NCBI RefSeq assembly: GCF_020521235.1
Contig: NZ_BLAY01000062.1
Coordinates: 1-51,404, forward strand
Reading direction: 5' to 3'
DNA length: 51,404 nucleotides
DNA from: Microseira wollei NIES-4236
GTDB taxonomy: Bacteria > Cyanobacteriota > Cyanobacteriia > Cyanobacteriales > Aerosakkonemataceae
Within the stretch, counting starts at the first letter, position 1, and every line of letters starts with the position of its first letter. Positions 1-9,760 of this stretch are shown here, piece by piece. The position numbers were made by a program, and so were the translations under genes. The notes below the pieces were generated by a model, which searched no databases, was not told the origin of the DNA, and saw only the letters and a program-made list of their open reading frames with translations.

Positions 1-153
1 GGAAAAGAAAGACAGGCGATACCTGAGGGAAAAGAAAGACAGGCGATACCTGAGGGAAAAGAAAGACAGGCGATACCTGAGGGAAAAGAAAGACAGGCGA
101 TACCTGAGGGAAAAGAAAGACAGGCGATACCTGAGGGAAAAGAAAGACAGGCG
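1..153 (+). repeat. 27-bp in-frame tandem repeat, five copies plus a partial
   Basis: Five perfect 27-bp units (1-135) and the first 18 bases of a sixth. The period is nine codons and the frame is that of the downstream kinase, so each unit encodes GKERQAIPE. The array begins at the window edge, so the true copy number is unknown. It runs straight into a second, unrelated 27-bp array. There are no spacers, so it is not a CRISPR. Confidence 0.93.
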
Positions 154-3100
154 AGGACGCCTATCCCACTCAATGAAATTGCGACGCCTATCCCACTCAA
201 TGAAATTGCGACGCCTATCCCACTCAATGAAATTGCGACGCCTATCCCACTCAATGAAATTGCCTTTCTTAATTTAATTGCAGGTCAGAAAGCTTTAGCA
301 GCTTCTGCTTATGGGGTGGCATCCAAATATTTGAATGCAGGGATAGAACTGCTGGCAAAAAATAGCTGGCTGCGTGCCTACGATCTAACCCTAGCACTTT
401 ATGAATCAGCCGTAGAGGCAGCCTACCTCAATGGCGACTTTCAACAGCAGAGTAAGTTAACTGAAGTGGTGCTGCAAAAAGCTAAAACTCAACTCGATAA
501 AGTGAAAGTTTCTCAAGTTAAAATTAAAGCTTGCATAGCACAGACACAATTGCCAGAAGCCGTTGAGATAGCTTGGCAAACTGTTTCGTTACTCGGGGTA
601 AATATTCCCAAGCAACCAAGCCGTGCAGACTTGGATGAAGCTTTGTTAGAAACCGCAGCGAAATTAGCAGGAAAAGAATTTTTAGATTTAATAGAATTGC
701 CCCCCATGTCCGATCCAATTGCCCTGGCAGTGATGCGGCTGTTAGCGAGTGCTAATGCTGCGGCTTATACCGCCAATCCTCAACTATTGCCGCCGATCAT
801 ATCCCAGCAGGTTAACTTATCGCTTGAGTATGGTAATGCTGATGTATCTCCCTTGAGTTATGCTTATTACGGTGCTATCCTTTGTGGTTCGGTGGTATCG
901 ATTGAGTCCGGCTATAAATTTGGTCAGGTGGCTTTAAAACTTTTAGATAAATTAGAAAATCAGCAAATATTAGCTCGGACGATCGATTTAGTTTATGGAA
1001 CGATCCAAGGTTGGAAATTTCATCTTAAGTCTACTTTAAAACCTTTACATAATGCCTATGAAATTGGCAAAGATAACGGCTGTTTTGAATGTGCCGGGTA
1101 TAGCATTGTAAAATATTGCTATTATTCTTTTTTAACTGGACAGCCTTTGAACGAGCTAGAACAAGAAATGAAAACCTACACTGAGGTTTTAGCTCAACAT
1201 AAACAATTGACAGCCGTTAATTATCTCGAACGAGATAGACAGGCTATTTTGAATTTAATCGAAGGTTCTCTTTTGCCAGGTGTTTTGACGGGGAAAGTTT
1301 ATGATGAGTGGGAAAAATTACCGATTTACGAGCAAGCAAACGATTATTACGGACTGTTATATTTATATTTAAATAAATTAATACTTAGCTATTTATTTGA
1401 AGAGTATTCTCAAGCGATCGCCTACGCTAACCTAGCAGAAACTTACCTGGATGGGGGAACCGGGTTAGCTCTAGTTGCCGTCTTCTATTTTTACGATTCT
1501 CTAGCGCGACTGATGGTATACCCAGAGTTGGCAAGTGAAGAGCAAGCAAAGATTATCAAAAGAGTCAATGTTAATCAGAAAAAAATGAAATATTGGGCGA
1601 ATATCGCGCCGATGAACTATTTACATAAATACGCTCTAGTCGAGGCAGAAAGGCATCGAGTTTTAGGGCAATATCTGGAAGCGATGGACTATTGCGATCG
1701 CGCGATCGCCGGTGCTAAAAAAAACGAATACATCCAAGAAGAAGCACTTAGCAATGAGCTGGCAGCTAAACTTTATTTAAATATGGGAAAAGAAAAAATT
1801 GCCCAAGTTTATATGCGGGATGCTTGCTACTGCTATACCTGCTGGGGAAGTCAGGCAAAAGTCAAAAAATTGTCAGATAAATATCCCCATTTAATCACTG
1901 AAAATTGGACGAAAAATAGCGTTAAATATTCAATCACCAGTCACATAACTACTAGCACTAGCTCAACGGAAATTTTAGATATAGCGACGGTGATTAAAGC
2001 ATCTCAAGCGATTTCTGGCGAAATCGTCCTAGAAAAGTTACTGGCTAAGTTAATGAAAATTATGATCGAGAATGCCGGGGCACAAGTTGGCTATTTAATT
2101 TTACATTCCCAGGCATATCCAGGGAACGAGTCAGGGCAATTGCTGATTGAAGCTTCCGGTTCAGTGGATAATGAAAACATCGCTGTTTTGCAATCTATTC
2201 CCGTTGAAAACTGTCTGCCTGTTTCGGTTATTAATTATGTAGCGCGGACTAAAGAAATAGTCGTGAACCACGATGCTGCTAATATGGGAAGATTTACCGA
2301 TGACCCCTATATTAAAACTTATCAGTCTAAATCTATCTTGTGTGCGCCAATTATAAATCAAGCTCAACTGAGCGGGCTGATCTATTTGGAGAATAATTTA
2401 ACGACAGGAGCATTTACAAGCGATCGCATCGAAGTAATCAACCTGATTACTGCTCAAGCTGCTATCTCGATTGAAAATGCTTTATTATACAGCAACTTGC
2501 AGCATACCAAGCAGCAATTAGAACACTATTCTCACACCCTAGAAGTTAAAGTAAAAGAACGCACCCAGGAATTAGCAACGGCTAAAAAATCCGCTGAAGC
2601 TGCTAGCCTTGCTAAAAGCGAATTCCTCTCCAATATGAGCCACGAACTGCGAACCCCCCTCAACGGCATTTTGGGTTATACCCAAATTTTGCAACGAGAC
2701 AGCAGTTTAAAAAATAAACAAAAAGAAGCGATTAATATTATACATCAATGCGGCGGTCACTTGTTAACTCTAATTAATGACATTCTCGACCTCTCCAAAA
2801 TTGAAGCCGGGAAAATGGAACTCTGTCCCAGTGAAATTGATTTTGATTTCTTCCTGCAATGCGTTGTAGAAATCTGCCGCATCAAAGCCGAACCCAAAAA
2901 CATTTCGTTTACTTACCAACCTTCAAAGCAACTACCAAAGAGCATTTATACTGACGAAAAGCGGTTGCGTCAAGTTTTAATTAATCTCCTGGGTAATGCA
3001 ATCAAATTTACCGAAGAAGGGGGAGTAACTTTTAAGGTAGAGGTAATTGGTAATGGGTCATTGGTAATAGGTAATGAAGCCAATGATAACCGATTACCAA

Positions 3101-4038
3101 TTTGTCAAATTCGCTTCCTAATTCAAGATACTGGCGTTGGCATGAGTGAGGAGGAAATAGCACAAATTTTCTTACCTTTTGAACGGGTAGGCGATAAAGC
3201 TCGTTTGGTAGAAGGAACTGGACTCGGACTGGCAATTAGCAAAAAAATAGTTAACATGATGGGGTCTACCATCAACGTTAAAAGTCAGCTGGGAGAAGGC
3301 AGCACTTTTTGGATAGATTTAGATTTACCAGTCATCGTCGGTAACACAAAATCAAGTCAATCTAAGCACAATGAAATGATTATTGGCTACGAGGGAAAAC
3401 AGCAGAAAATTTTAGTAGTAGACGACAAATGGCAAAACCGCGCCGTTTTGAAAAATATGCTCGAACCCCTGGGTTTTATTATTGCAGAAGCTGCCAACGG
3501 TGAGGAAGGTATAGAAATTGCTCGCGCGCTACAACCAAACCTAATAATTATCGACCTCGTTATGCCAGTATTAGACGGTTTTGAAATGATGCGCCAGTTG
3601 CGGCGGTTACCGGAATTTCAAGCAGTTCCGATAATTGCTTGCTCTGCCAGCGTTTATAATATCGATCGGCAAAAGAGCATCCAAGCAGGCAGCAACGATT
3701 TTCTCTCTAAACCAGTCGTCCTAGAAAATATGTTAGAAAAATTACAACTGCATTTAGGACTGGAATGGATTTATGAACAAAAAAATCCTCAACTCCCACC
3801 AGAGATAGAAAATGCACACCAGCTCGCTACGATCGTACCACCACCCGCAGAAGCACTCGCCCGACTGTACGATCTAGTGCGACAAGGACTGATTTTCGAG
3901 GTAGAGGAAGAAGCGTCAAGACTTGAACAAGAAAATGAAGAATTTGTTCCCTTCTGTACAAAAATTTTACAATTCGCCCAAGAGTTTGAAGTCGAAAAAA
4001 TCTTACATTTTCTTGAATCTTATATCAACCCCGGTTAA
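1..4038 (+). CDS. Multi-sensor hybrid histidine kinase, 3' part (5' end outside window)
   Basis: The frame is open from base 1, so the gene starts upstream; 1345 residues are visible. Order: two nine-residue repeat arrays (1-87), a long alpha-helical TPR-like region (about 90-640) starting with LNLIAGQKA as in cyanobacterial AAA-ATPase multi-sensor kinases, a GAF domain (about 655-835), a short coiled coil, HisKA with [10 protein letters not shown] (phosphate-accepting His at residue 881), HATPase with DTGVGM and GTGLGLAI, a receiver with [12 protein letters not shown] (Asp 1185) and a helical tail. Large proteins of this kind usually carry an N-terminal Ser/Thr kinase and AAA ATPase; that part is not visible. 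A dispersed-repeat word is translated inside the ATPase domain near residues 1013-1036. The next gene, a receiver-GGDEF-EAL protein, starts 60 bases downstream and may act in the same pathway. The signal sensed is unknown. Confidence 0.9.
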   Translation, partial: GKERQAIPEGKERQAIPEGKERQAIPEGKERQAIPEGKERQAIPEGKERQARTPIPLNEIATPIPLNEIATPIPLNEIATPIPLNEIAFLNLIAGQKALAASAYGVASKYLNAGIELLAKNSWLRAYDLTLALYESAVEAAYLNGDFQQQSKLTEVVLQKAKTQLDKVKVSQVKIKACIAQTQLPEAVEIAWQTVSLLGVNIPKQPSRADLDEALLETAAKLAGKEFLDLIELPPMSDPIALAVMRLLASANAAAYTANPQLLPPIISQQVNLSLEYGNADVSPLSYAYYGAILCGSVVSIESGYKFGQVALKLLDKLENQQILARTIDLVYGTIQGWKFHLKSTLKPLHNAYEIGKDNGCFECAGYSIVKYCYYSFLTGQPLNELEQEMKTYTEVLAQHKQLTAVNYLERDRQAILNLIEGSLLPGVLTGKVYDEWEKLPIYEQANDYYGLLYLYLNKLILSYLFEEYSQAIAYANLAETYLDGGTGLALVAVFYFYDSLARLMVYPELASEEQAKIIKRVNVNQKKMKYWANIAPMNYLHKYALVEAERHRVLGQYLEAMDYCDRAIAGAKKNEYIQEEALSNELAAKLYLNMGKEKIAQVYMRDACYCYTCWGSQAKVKKLSDKYPHLITENWTKNSVKYSITSHITTSTSSTEILDIATVIKASQAISGEIVLEKLLAKLMKIMIENAGAQVGYLILHSQAYPGNESGQLLIEASGSVDNENIAVLQSIPVENCLPVSVINYVARTKEIVVNHDAANMGRFTDDPYIKTYQSKSILCAPIINQAQLSGLIYLENNLTTGAFTSDRIEVINLITAQAAISIENALLYSNLQHTKQQLEHYSHTLEVKVKERTQELATAKKSAEAASLAKSEFLSNMSHELRTPLNGILGYTQILQRDSSLKNKQKEAINIIHQCGGHLLTLINDILDLSKIEAGKMELCPSEIDFDFFLQCVVEICRIKAEPKNISFTYQPSKQLPKSIYTDEKRLRQVLINLLGNAIKFTEEGGVTFKVEVIGNGSLVIGNEANDNRLPICQIRFLIQDTGVGMSEEEIAQIFLPFERVGDKARLVEGTGLGLAISKKIVNMMGSTINVKSQLGEGSTFWIDLDLPVIVGNTKSSQSKHNEMIIGYEGKQQKILVVDDKWQNRAVLKNMLEPLGFIIAEAANGEEGIEIARALQPNLIIIDLVMPVLDGFEMMRQLRRLPEFQAVPIIACSASVYNIDRQKSIQAGSNDFLSKPVVLENMLEKLQLHLGLEWIYEQKNPQLPPEIENAHQLATIVPPPAEALARLYDLVRQGLIFEVEEEASRLEQENEEFVPFCTKILQFAQEFEVEKILHFLESYINPG
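154..261 (+). repeat. Second 27-bp in-frame tandem repeat, four copies
   Basis: Four 27-bp units (154-180, 181-207, 208-234, 235-261); only the first codon of the first unit differs. Each unit encodes ATPIPLNEI in the frame of the kinase gene and the last unit leads directly into the normal family sequence [11 protein letters not shown]. Both arrays share a nine-codon period but not a sequence, so they look like two separate expansions of neighbouring pieces of one linker. Confidence 0.93.
3037..3108 (+). repeat. ATTACC-type dispersed repeat translated inside the HATPase domain
   Basis: The stretch repeats the word GGTAATTGGTAATGGGT and ends with its inverse (GATTACCAAT). It encodes a low-complexity run, [11 protein letters not shown] and following residues, between the ATPase strand GGVTFKVE and [13 protein letters not shown]. 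The same word family occurs between genes here (for example 26030-26075). It reads as an intergenic repeat that entered a variable loop of the domain without breaking the frame. Confidence 0.7.
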
Positions 4039-4098
4039 ATTAGAAGGGGTGGGTTCAATCCCAGAACTTTAATTGAGTAAAAATCCGGGGGCAGAACT

Positions 4099-5937
4099 AT
4101 GAATCAATCGCCACAAAAAGAACCTATATTAATCGTTGACGACACTCCCAACAATTTGAAAGTTTTATCCCAAGCTTTGACCGACGCTGGCTATACAGTT
4201 GCGGTTGCAAAGAGTGGCGAAACGGCGATTAAACAAATCGAATATAAACCGCCAGCGCTGATCTTGCTAGATATACTGATGCCGGGAATGGATGGTTTTG
4301 AAACATGCGATTGCCTAAAATCCAATCCCGCAACAAAAGACATTCCGGTTATATTTATGACCGCTTTAACCGATACGGTTGATAAAGTTAGAGGTTTGTC
4401 CCTTGGAGCGGTAGATTATATTACCAAACCCTTTCAAATTGAAGAAGTTTTAGCCCGCGTTAAAACTCACTTAGAAGTCAGACGTTTAAATATCACCTTG
4501 GAGCGGCAAAATTCGCGTTTAAAAGAAGAAATTGACGCGCATCAAAAAGCTCGCGCCGCCTTGCAACAACTCACCGAAGAATTAGAACAACGGGTACAAC
4601 AGCGAACCGCAGAACTTTCTCAAGCACTCGATGAATTACGCAAAAGTCAAGAAAAATTAGAATACGATGCCTTCCACGATTCTTTGACGGGATTACCGAA
4701 TCGCGTCTGGTTAATTAAGCGGTTAAAAAACTTAATTGAAGCGAATTTAAGTTATACCGTGCTGTTTGTTGACCTGGATCGGTTTAAGGTGATTAACGAT
4801 AGTCTGGGACATATAACCGGAGATGAACTTTTAAAATGGGTTGCAGTCAGAATGCAAGCTTGTTTGAAAGCACCCAACACCGCAATCAGGATGGGTGGGG
4901 ATGAGTTTGTCATATTGTTAGAAACAGGAGAAGCTACAGAAGTTGCGCGACAATTGCTCGAACAATTAAGCATGCCATTTAACTTCAACGATTACGAAGT
5001 TGTTATCGGGGCTAGCATCGGGATTACTTCCAGTAAAATGGGTTACCAAAACCCTATGGATGCGCTCAGAGATGCAGATATTGCCATGTATCGATCCAAA
5101 CAAGAAAGCAACGGTGGCTATCAGGTATTTACACCCGAAATGCAAGCATCCGCTCTCGCTCGGATGCAGATGGAACACGATTTGCGGAAAGGGATTGGCT
5201 CTGAAGAATTTTGCCTTCACTACCAACCAATTTTATCTTTAAAAACCAGAGAACTCAAAGGTTTTGAAGCCCTCTTGCGTTGGAATCATCCCAAGGGAAG
5301 AATCTCGCCCGCTCAATTTATCCCCCTGGCGGAAGAAACAGGTTTAATCAATCCTTTAGGCTGGTGGATCGTGCGCGAAGCTTGCAGCCAGTTACAACGT
5401 TGGCAAACTGAATTTCCCGACTTTCCCCTCAGCCTTAACATCAATTTCTCCCCGGTACAGTTTAATCAAGCCAATCTGTTTGAAAAACTCGCAGAAATTT
5501 TGCAAGAAACAGGTGTGACTCAGAATTGCATCAGAATAGAAATTACCGAAAGTTGTCTGTTAAACAATCCTAACCTCGACTTAAATTTATTGAAAAGCAT
5601 GGGTTTAGAGTTATGTATAGATGATTTTGGGACGGGCTACTCTTCGTTGAGTCGCTTGCATGAATTACCAATTCATACTTTAAAAATAGACCGTTCTTTT
5701 GTAGTTCAATTAACTCCAGAAGACCGGGATACGGCGACGATAAAAATAATTTTAATGCTGGCTAAAAACCTGGGATTAGAAGTAGTAGCAGAAGGTATAG
5801 AAACAGAATTTCAATTAGAAAAACTGCGAGAACTTGGATGTAATTGGGTACAAGGGTATTTGTTATATAAACCCCTCGATCCTCAAGCGGCAACGGAAGT
5901 GATTAGAAGCTTTTATCAAAAACACTTTACGCGGTAA
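4099..5937 (+). CDS. Receiver-GGDEF-EAL cyclic-di-GMP protein
   Basis: 612 residues. The N-terminal receiver has the acidic pair in IVDDTPNN and the phospho-acceptor in LLDILMPGMDG (Asp 58). A coiled coil follows (about 125-195), then a diguanylate cyclase domain with an intact MGGDEF motif (residues 266-270) and a phosphodiesterase EAL domain (EAL at 390-392) with its usual metal and catalytic segments: NFSP, EITES, DDFGTGYSSL, KIDRSF and AEGIET. Both activities therefore look possible, turning phosphorylation into a change in cyclic-di-GMP. The RxxD feedback-inhibition site normally just upstream of GGDEF is replaced by K-A-P-N, so product inhibition of the cyclase is probably lost. The gene lies 60 bases after the hybrid kinase on the same strand, and that kinase is a natural candidate phosphate donor. 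The ATG at 4099 begins the conserved receiver. Confidence 0.93.
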   Translation: MNQSPQKEPILIVDDTPNNLKVLSQALTDAGYTVAVAKSGETAIKQIEYKPPALILLDILMPGMDGFETCDCLKSNPATKDIPVIFMTALTDTVDKVRGLSLGAVDYITKPFQIEEVLARVKTHLEVRRLNITLERQNSRLKEEIDAHQKARAALQQLTEELEQRVQQRTAELSQALDELRKSQEKLEYDAFHDSLTGLPNRVWLIKRLKNLIEANLSYTVLFVDLDRFKVINDSLGHITGDELLKWVAVRMQACLKAPNTAIRMGGDEFVILLETGEATEVARQLLEQLSMPFNFNDYEVVIGASIGITSSKMGYQNPMDALRDADIAMYRSKQESNGGYQVFTPEMQASALARMQMEHDLRKGIGSEEFCLHYQPILSLKTRELKGFEALLRWNHPKGRISPAQFIPLAEETGLINPLGWWIVREACSQLQRWQTEFPDFPLSLNINFSPVQFNQANLFEKLAEILQETGVTQNCIRIEITESCLLNNPNLDLNLLKSMGLELCIDDFGTGYSSLSRLHELPIHTLKIDRSFVVQLTPEDRDTATIKIILMLAKNLGLEVVAEGIETEFQLEKLRELGCNWVQGYLLYKPLDPQAATEVIRSFYQKHFTR

Positions 5938-6045
5938 CATTGCCAGGAATTACGCAAATCAACGTTTCTCTGAAAAATGGCTAATTGCTAATTGCTAATT
6001 GCTCGCTTTTCAATTGCCAAAAGAGCAGCCAGCGATTATCTATTA

Positions 6046-6180
6046 ACTCAAGTTGCTAGTTATCTCTCTGGGAGCGGCTAATGGCTAATGGCTAATGGCG
6101 AGATTGGTAAAAATCCAAGATTAGCAATTAGCAAGCTTGCCAGCTTGCAACGCCAAAGTTTATAACTAGCAACTTGCGTT
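6046..6180. mobile_element. M-family miniature element, nested copy 1
   Basis: 135 bp with terminal inverted repeats ACTCAAGTTGCTAGTTAT and ATAACTAGCAACTTGCGTT. It is flanked on both sides by ATTA, a 4-bp target duplication. The uninterrupted sister sequence in the same block (around 6310-6325) reads straight through CTATTAGCAGTTACAC, giving an empty-site comparison. The interior is GGCTAATGG and ATTAGCAATTAGC words and it has no coding capacity. Confidence 0.85.
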
Positions 6181-6445
6181 ATTAGCAGTTACACAACCGT
6201 TGCAAGAGGACATGATATTACGCAAATCACCGTTTCTCTGAAAAATGGCTAATTGCTAATTGCTAATTGCTCGCTTTTCAATTGCCAAAAGAGCAGCCAT
6301 TAGCGATTAGCTATTAGCAGTTACACAACCTTTGCAAGAGGACATGATATTACGCAAATCACCGTTTCTCTGAAAAATGGCTAATTGCTAATTGCTAATT
6401 GCTCGCTTTTCAATTGCCAAAAGAGCAGCCAGCGATTATCTATTA

Positions 6446-6580
6446 ACTCAAGTTGCTAGTTATCTCTCTGGGAGCGGCTAATGGCTAATGGCTAATGGCG
6501 AGATTGGTAAAAATCCAAGATTAGCAATTAGCAAGCTTGCCAGCTTGCAACGCCAAAGTTTATAACTAGCAACTTGCGTT
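6446..6580. mobile_element. M-family miniature element, nested copy 2
   Basis: Same sequence and flanks as the copy at 6046-6180. It was duplicated as part of the 400-bp block rather than inserted independently. Confidence 0.85.
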
Positions 6581-6860
6581 ATTAGCAGTTACACAACCGT
6601 TGCAAGAGGACATGATATTACGCAAATCACCGTTTCTCTGAAAAATGGCTAATTGCTAATTGCTAATTGCTCGCTTTTCAATTGCCAAAAGAGCAGCCAT
6701 TAGCGATTAGCTATTAGCAGTTACACAACCGTTGCAAGAGGACATGATATTACGCAAATCACCGTTTCTATGAAAGAAACAAAGGTGTTTGGCATCAAAA
6801 GTCTTGTGGTACAGGCCAAAATCCTACCTCTGCCGCGCCCCTAAGATGCGATCAAAACAA

Positions 6861-9089
6861 CTAAGCTTCAATCACCACTCGCAAATTCCCTCGCTTTTTA
6901 GCCACGCGACAAGAAGTTGTGTTTCCCGTCCGCTGGAACTCCAAATCCAACAAAGTAGCACCAACTTTTAAATTTTCCAGCCGTAAAGATGAAATCGATT
7001 CTGGCAGTGCCGGATCGATAATTCGCAAGCAGTTATTCGGCGCATCGGGAACCAAATTGATCATCATGTGCAGCAGCTGAAAAATACTGCCCGTTGCCCA
7101 AGCTTGGGGGGAACAAGCGACGGGATACCGCACCGGAGTACTGTCACCATTACGTTCGTAACCGCAGAATAGTTCTGGCGGACGCTGATAAGGTTGATAC
7201 AGGGTCATATCTATCAACCCCTGCGCCAATTCTAGAGCTTGATCGATCAACCCCAGACTACGCAACCCCATCGCGATTAGGGCGTTGTCGTGAGGCCATA
7301 CCGAACCGATATGATACCCCATCGGATTATACGCGGGGGATAAACTGCTCAGGGTCCGAATTCCCCATCCGTTAAACATATCCGGCGCGCGCAATCGTTC
7401 GGCGACGCTATAAGCACGCTCTGGCGTCAGAATGCCCAAACTCAAACAATGCCCTGGATTAGAAGTGATGCTATCAACTCGCTGGCAATCGCCATCCAAT
7501 GCCAAGGCGCAAAAACCCTCGTCTTCTAGCCAAAAATCGCGATTAAACCGGGTTTTTAAATCCCTTGCTTCTTCTTGCCACCGATCTGCTAAATCGATTC
7601 GCTTTTTCAGCCGCGCAATTTCCGCCAGACGCACTTTCGCCGCATAAACATAACCCTGCACTTCACACAAGGAAATCGGCGGCGATGCCAGCTGTCCTTT
7701 GCGATTGATCATACAATCACCAGAGTCTTTCCACCCCTGGTTGACCAAACCGCGATTAGAACGACAGGAATAGCTGAGATAGCCAGTTTCCGCACAATTG
7801 CGATCGATCCAATCCATCGCCGCTAAGGCATTGGGCCACAACCGATCTAAAGTTTCAATATCCGCAGTCCAAGCATAATACTCGGCATAAAGCATCAACC
7901 ACAACGGCGTCGCGTCTACGGTACCGTAGTAAGGCGTGTGGGGTATTTCTTGACAGCGCGCCATTTCGCCAAAGCGAATTTCGTGCAAGATTTTACCGTA
8001 TTGCTCGTCGCGCCAATCATCGTCGGTTTTGCCTTGGTATTCGGCTAGGATGGTGAGGGTTTCTCTTGCGATCGCCGAATTCAGCATCAAAGTTTGCGAC
8101 GCCGCAATAATCGAGTCGCGTCCAAACAACGTGGAAAACCAAGGCACTCCCGCAGATAGCACCTTTCCCTTACCAAAAGTCTGCCGCAGCAAGTAAGCAT
8201 CTTGTTCCGCACGCGAGATCGCTTGGTTAAACATACTCCGATCCGAACTAATCCGCGTACTCTGATGCACCCAATGTTGCTCCTCCATTAACTCCGCCGC
8301 CTTCGCTTGCACCAAAGTAACGGGTGCGTCAACTCGCGAAACGGGACGGTTATTCATAAACATTTGCAGCCGATAACCCAATTTAATACTTTCATGGGAC
8401 TGCAACTCCAGCTGCCAAATTGCCGTGTATCCCTGGAACGAGTCTGGCGTGCGATGGTGAAACTCGATGCGCGATTCCATCACCGAGCCATCCAAACCTT
8501 GGTAAGCTAGCGTCAGATTGCCCGTTTCTTCTTGAGCTGGTTTGCCCTCGCGCACCGCGCGCAACAGTTGACCCCGCTTTTGCCGCGAAAATCCCCGGAC
8601 TTCAAATAAATCGACAAAATCGGCGTCAAACGTGATGCTGAGTTCAAAACTAACCGCGCCGGTACTGTAATTACATACCTCTATTTCTGAAAACAGCGCG
8701 CCGTTGAGAACGATTTCGCGCCGAATTCCCAAGGTGTCGGCATTGATACGCCCTTCAATTTTTGGGTTCGTACACAACACCGAAAGCATAAATCCTTTAT
8801 CGGCGGTACTGTTGAGTAAAACCGGCGCGCGACCTTCTATTTGCAACTCCAGGCGCGAAAGAAACCGCGTATCGTTGCAAAACAGCCCCATGCTGGCTGA
8901 TATGTCATCTCTTAAATTAAAATTACAAGCAATATTGCCCAGGGTATCGGTGACCAAAAACATGTCATCGTCTTTGAGTGTAAGCGTTGGCTGGGGTTCT
9001 TCGTTGACGACGCAAGGCCACTCTGGGGTGGGCAATTCCTCGGCGGGGATAAAAGTTTGACCTTCGAGTTCAATAATATTCGGTGACAT
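6861..9089 (-). CDS. Glycogen debranching enzyme / amylo-alpha-1,6-glucosidase family
   Basis: 742 residues from the ATG at 9089. A TTG seven codons further upstream is also open, but an AGGAGAG-like ribosome site lies before the ATG. The N-terminal half resembles the debranching-enzyme N-terminal beta domain (DDMFLVTDTLGNI, MGLFCNDTRFLSRLEL). The C-terminal half is an alpha/alpha-barrel hydrolase with the family hallmark PWFSTLFGRDS, YYGTVDATPLW and MGYHIGSVWPHDNALI. The family removes alpha-1,6 branches in glycogen breakdown or acts on related oligosaccharides; the precise substrate cannot be read from sequence. The enzyme would be cytoplasmic, since there is no signal peptide. The gene stands alone between repeat-rich spacers. 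Its 3' end lies about 100 bases from the duplicated element block. Confidence 0.88.
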   Translation of the reverse strand: MSPNIIELEGQTFIPAEELPTPEWPCVVNEEPQPTLTLKDDDMFLVTDTLGNIACNFNLRDDISASMGLFCNDTRFLSRLELQIEGRAPVLLNSTADKGFMLSVLCTNPKIEGRINADTLGIRREIVLNGALFSEIEVCNYSTGAVSFELSITFDADFVDLFEVRGFSRQKRGQLLRAVREGKPAQEETGNLTLAYQGLDGSVMESRIEFHHRTPDSFQGYTAIWQLELQSHESIKLGYRLQMFMNNRPVSRVDAPVTLVQAKAAELMEEQHWVHQSTRISSDRSMFNQAISRAEQDAYLLRQTFGKGKVLSAGVPWFSTLFGRDSIIAASQTLMLNSAIARETLTILAEYQGKTDDDWRDEQYGKILHEIRFGEMARCQEIPHTPYYGTVDATPLWLMLYAEYYAWTADIETLDRLWPNALAAMDWIDRNCAETGYLSYSCRSNRGLVNQGWKDSGDCMINRKGQLASPPISLCEVQGYVYAAKVRLAEIARLKKRIDLADRWQEEARDLKTRFNRDFWLEDEGFCALALDGDCQRVDSITSNPGHCLSLGILTPERAYSVAERLRAPDMFNGWGIRTLSSLSPAYNPMGYHIGSVWPHDNALIAMGLRSLGLIDQALELAQGLIDMTLYQPYQRPPELFCGYERNGDSTPVRYPVACSPQAWATGSIFQLLHMMINLVPDAPNNCLRIIDPALPESISSLRLENLKVGATLLDLEFQRTGNTTSCRVAKKRGNLRVVIEA

Positions 9090-9510
9090 TACTAGCTGTT
9101 TTCTCTCCAATCTAAGGTTTCCAAAAGACGAAATTTTGCTGACCGGGTTGCTGGTGTCAACAAAATTACACGATGGATATCCGGTGGCATCGATATTGTA
9201 TGGGGCGACGGGGTGGGGTCGGTTTAATTGGGTTATTTGTCTCTCTCAAAAGTTATTGGTAAAACCCGCACCTACAGCACCGAAAACATACGATATCGCA
9301 CAAACGGACACCATATGCAGGCTGCTTGAAGGTTGACAAAATTGAACGTTTAAGCAGCCCGATCGACCATCTTTCTATAAATCTATTCATAACGAAAATT
9401 TCGGACATTTGCTAGGATTTAGTTTCTTTTTTATTGATTTTTTTAATTTAACTGAAAATCTTAAGAAAACCAAATTTTTTTGGCTATAATTAACCATTTT
9501 TTGATATATA
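9090..9510. other. Gene-free upstream region of the debranching enzyme
   Basis: About 400 bases between the debranching-enzyme start and the next miniature element. It becomes strongly AT-rich after 9370. It should hold the promoter for the minus-strand gene, but no confident boxes, operator or RNA gene were found. Confidence 0.5.
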
Positions 9511-9760
9511 ACGCCAGTTGCTATTTATAAACAAGGGCGTTGCAAGCTGGCTAATTGCTAATTGCTAATATAGGATTTTTACTGAGATTAGCCATTAGCC
9601 TCGTGACCCAGGCGGTCGCCTGGGAACGCCATTAGGTGCTATGCATGAGATAACTAGCAAATTGAGTTAATAGCTAATGGCTAATGGTATAACTGCCAAA
9701 TCTTCCCATCAGCAATTAGCAATTAGCAAGCTTGCAATTAGCAAGCTTGCAACTAGGGTT
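9511..9760. mobile_element. Composite, partly degenerate M-family elements with a nested palindrome
   Basis: Starts with ACGCCAGTTGCTATTTATAA and ends with GCAACTAGGGTT, degenerate M-family ends. An internal end, AACTAGCAAATTGAGTT, falls at about 9651-9667, so two elements are probably joined. A palindromic CCAGGCGGTCGCCTGG block lies inside (about 9608-9623). The element's right edge coincides with the stop codon of the lipid-kinase-like gene. Confidence 0.65.

Larger units (their letters stand above)
5949..6748. repeat. 400-bp tandem duplication made of nested miniature elements
   Basis: The word ATTACGCAAATCA starts at 5949, 6217, 6349, 6617 and 6749, a spacing of 268, 132, 268, 132. The region is therefore two almost identical 400-bp blocks (5949-6348, 6349-6748) plus the start of a third. 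Each block holds two copies of a GGACATGATAT-ended element: one interrupted by a second element (268 bp) and one uninterrupted (132 bp). This accounts for most of the gene-free stretch 5938-6860; no coding sequence is convincing there. Confidence 0.9.

Noticed and set aside
1-261. CRISPR array
   Set aside because: Units are contiguous with no spacers, and both arrays are in frame with a kinase coding sequence.
4040-4075. tRNA-like GGGTTCAATCCC motif
   Set aside because: Only a T-arm-like word is present in a 60-base gap; there is no room for a cloverleaf.
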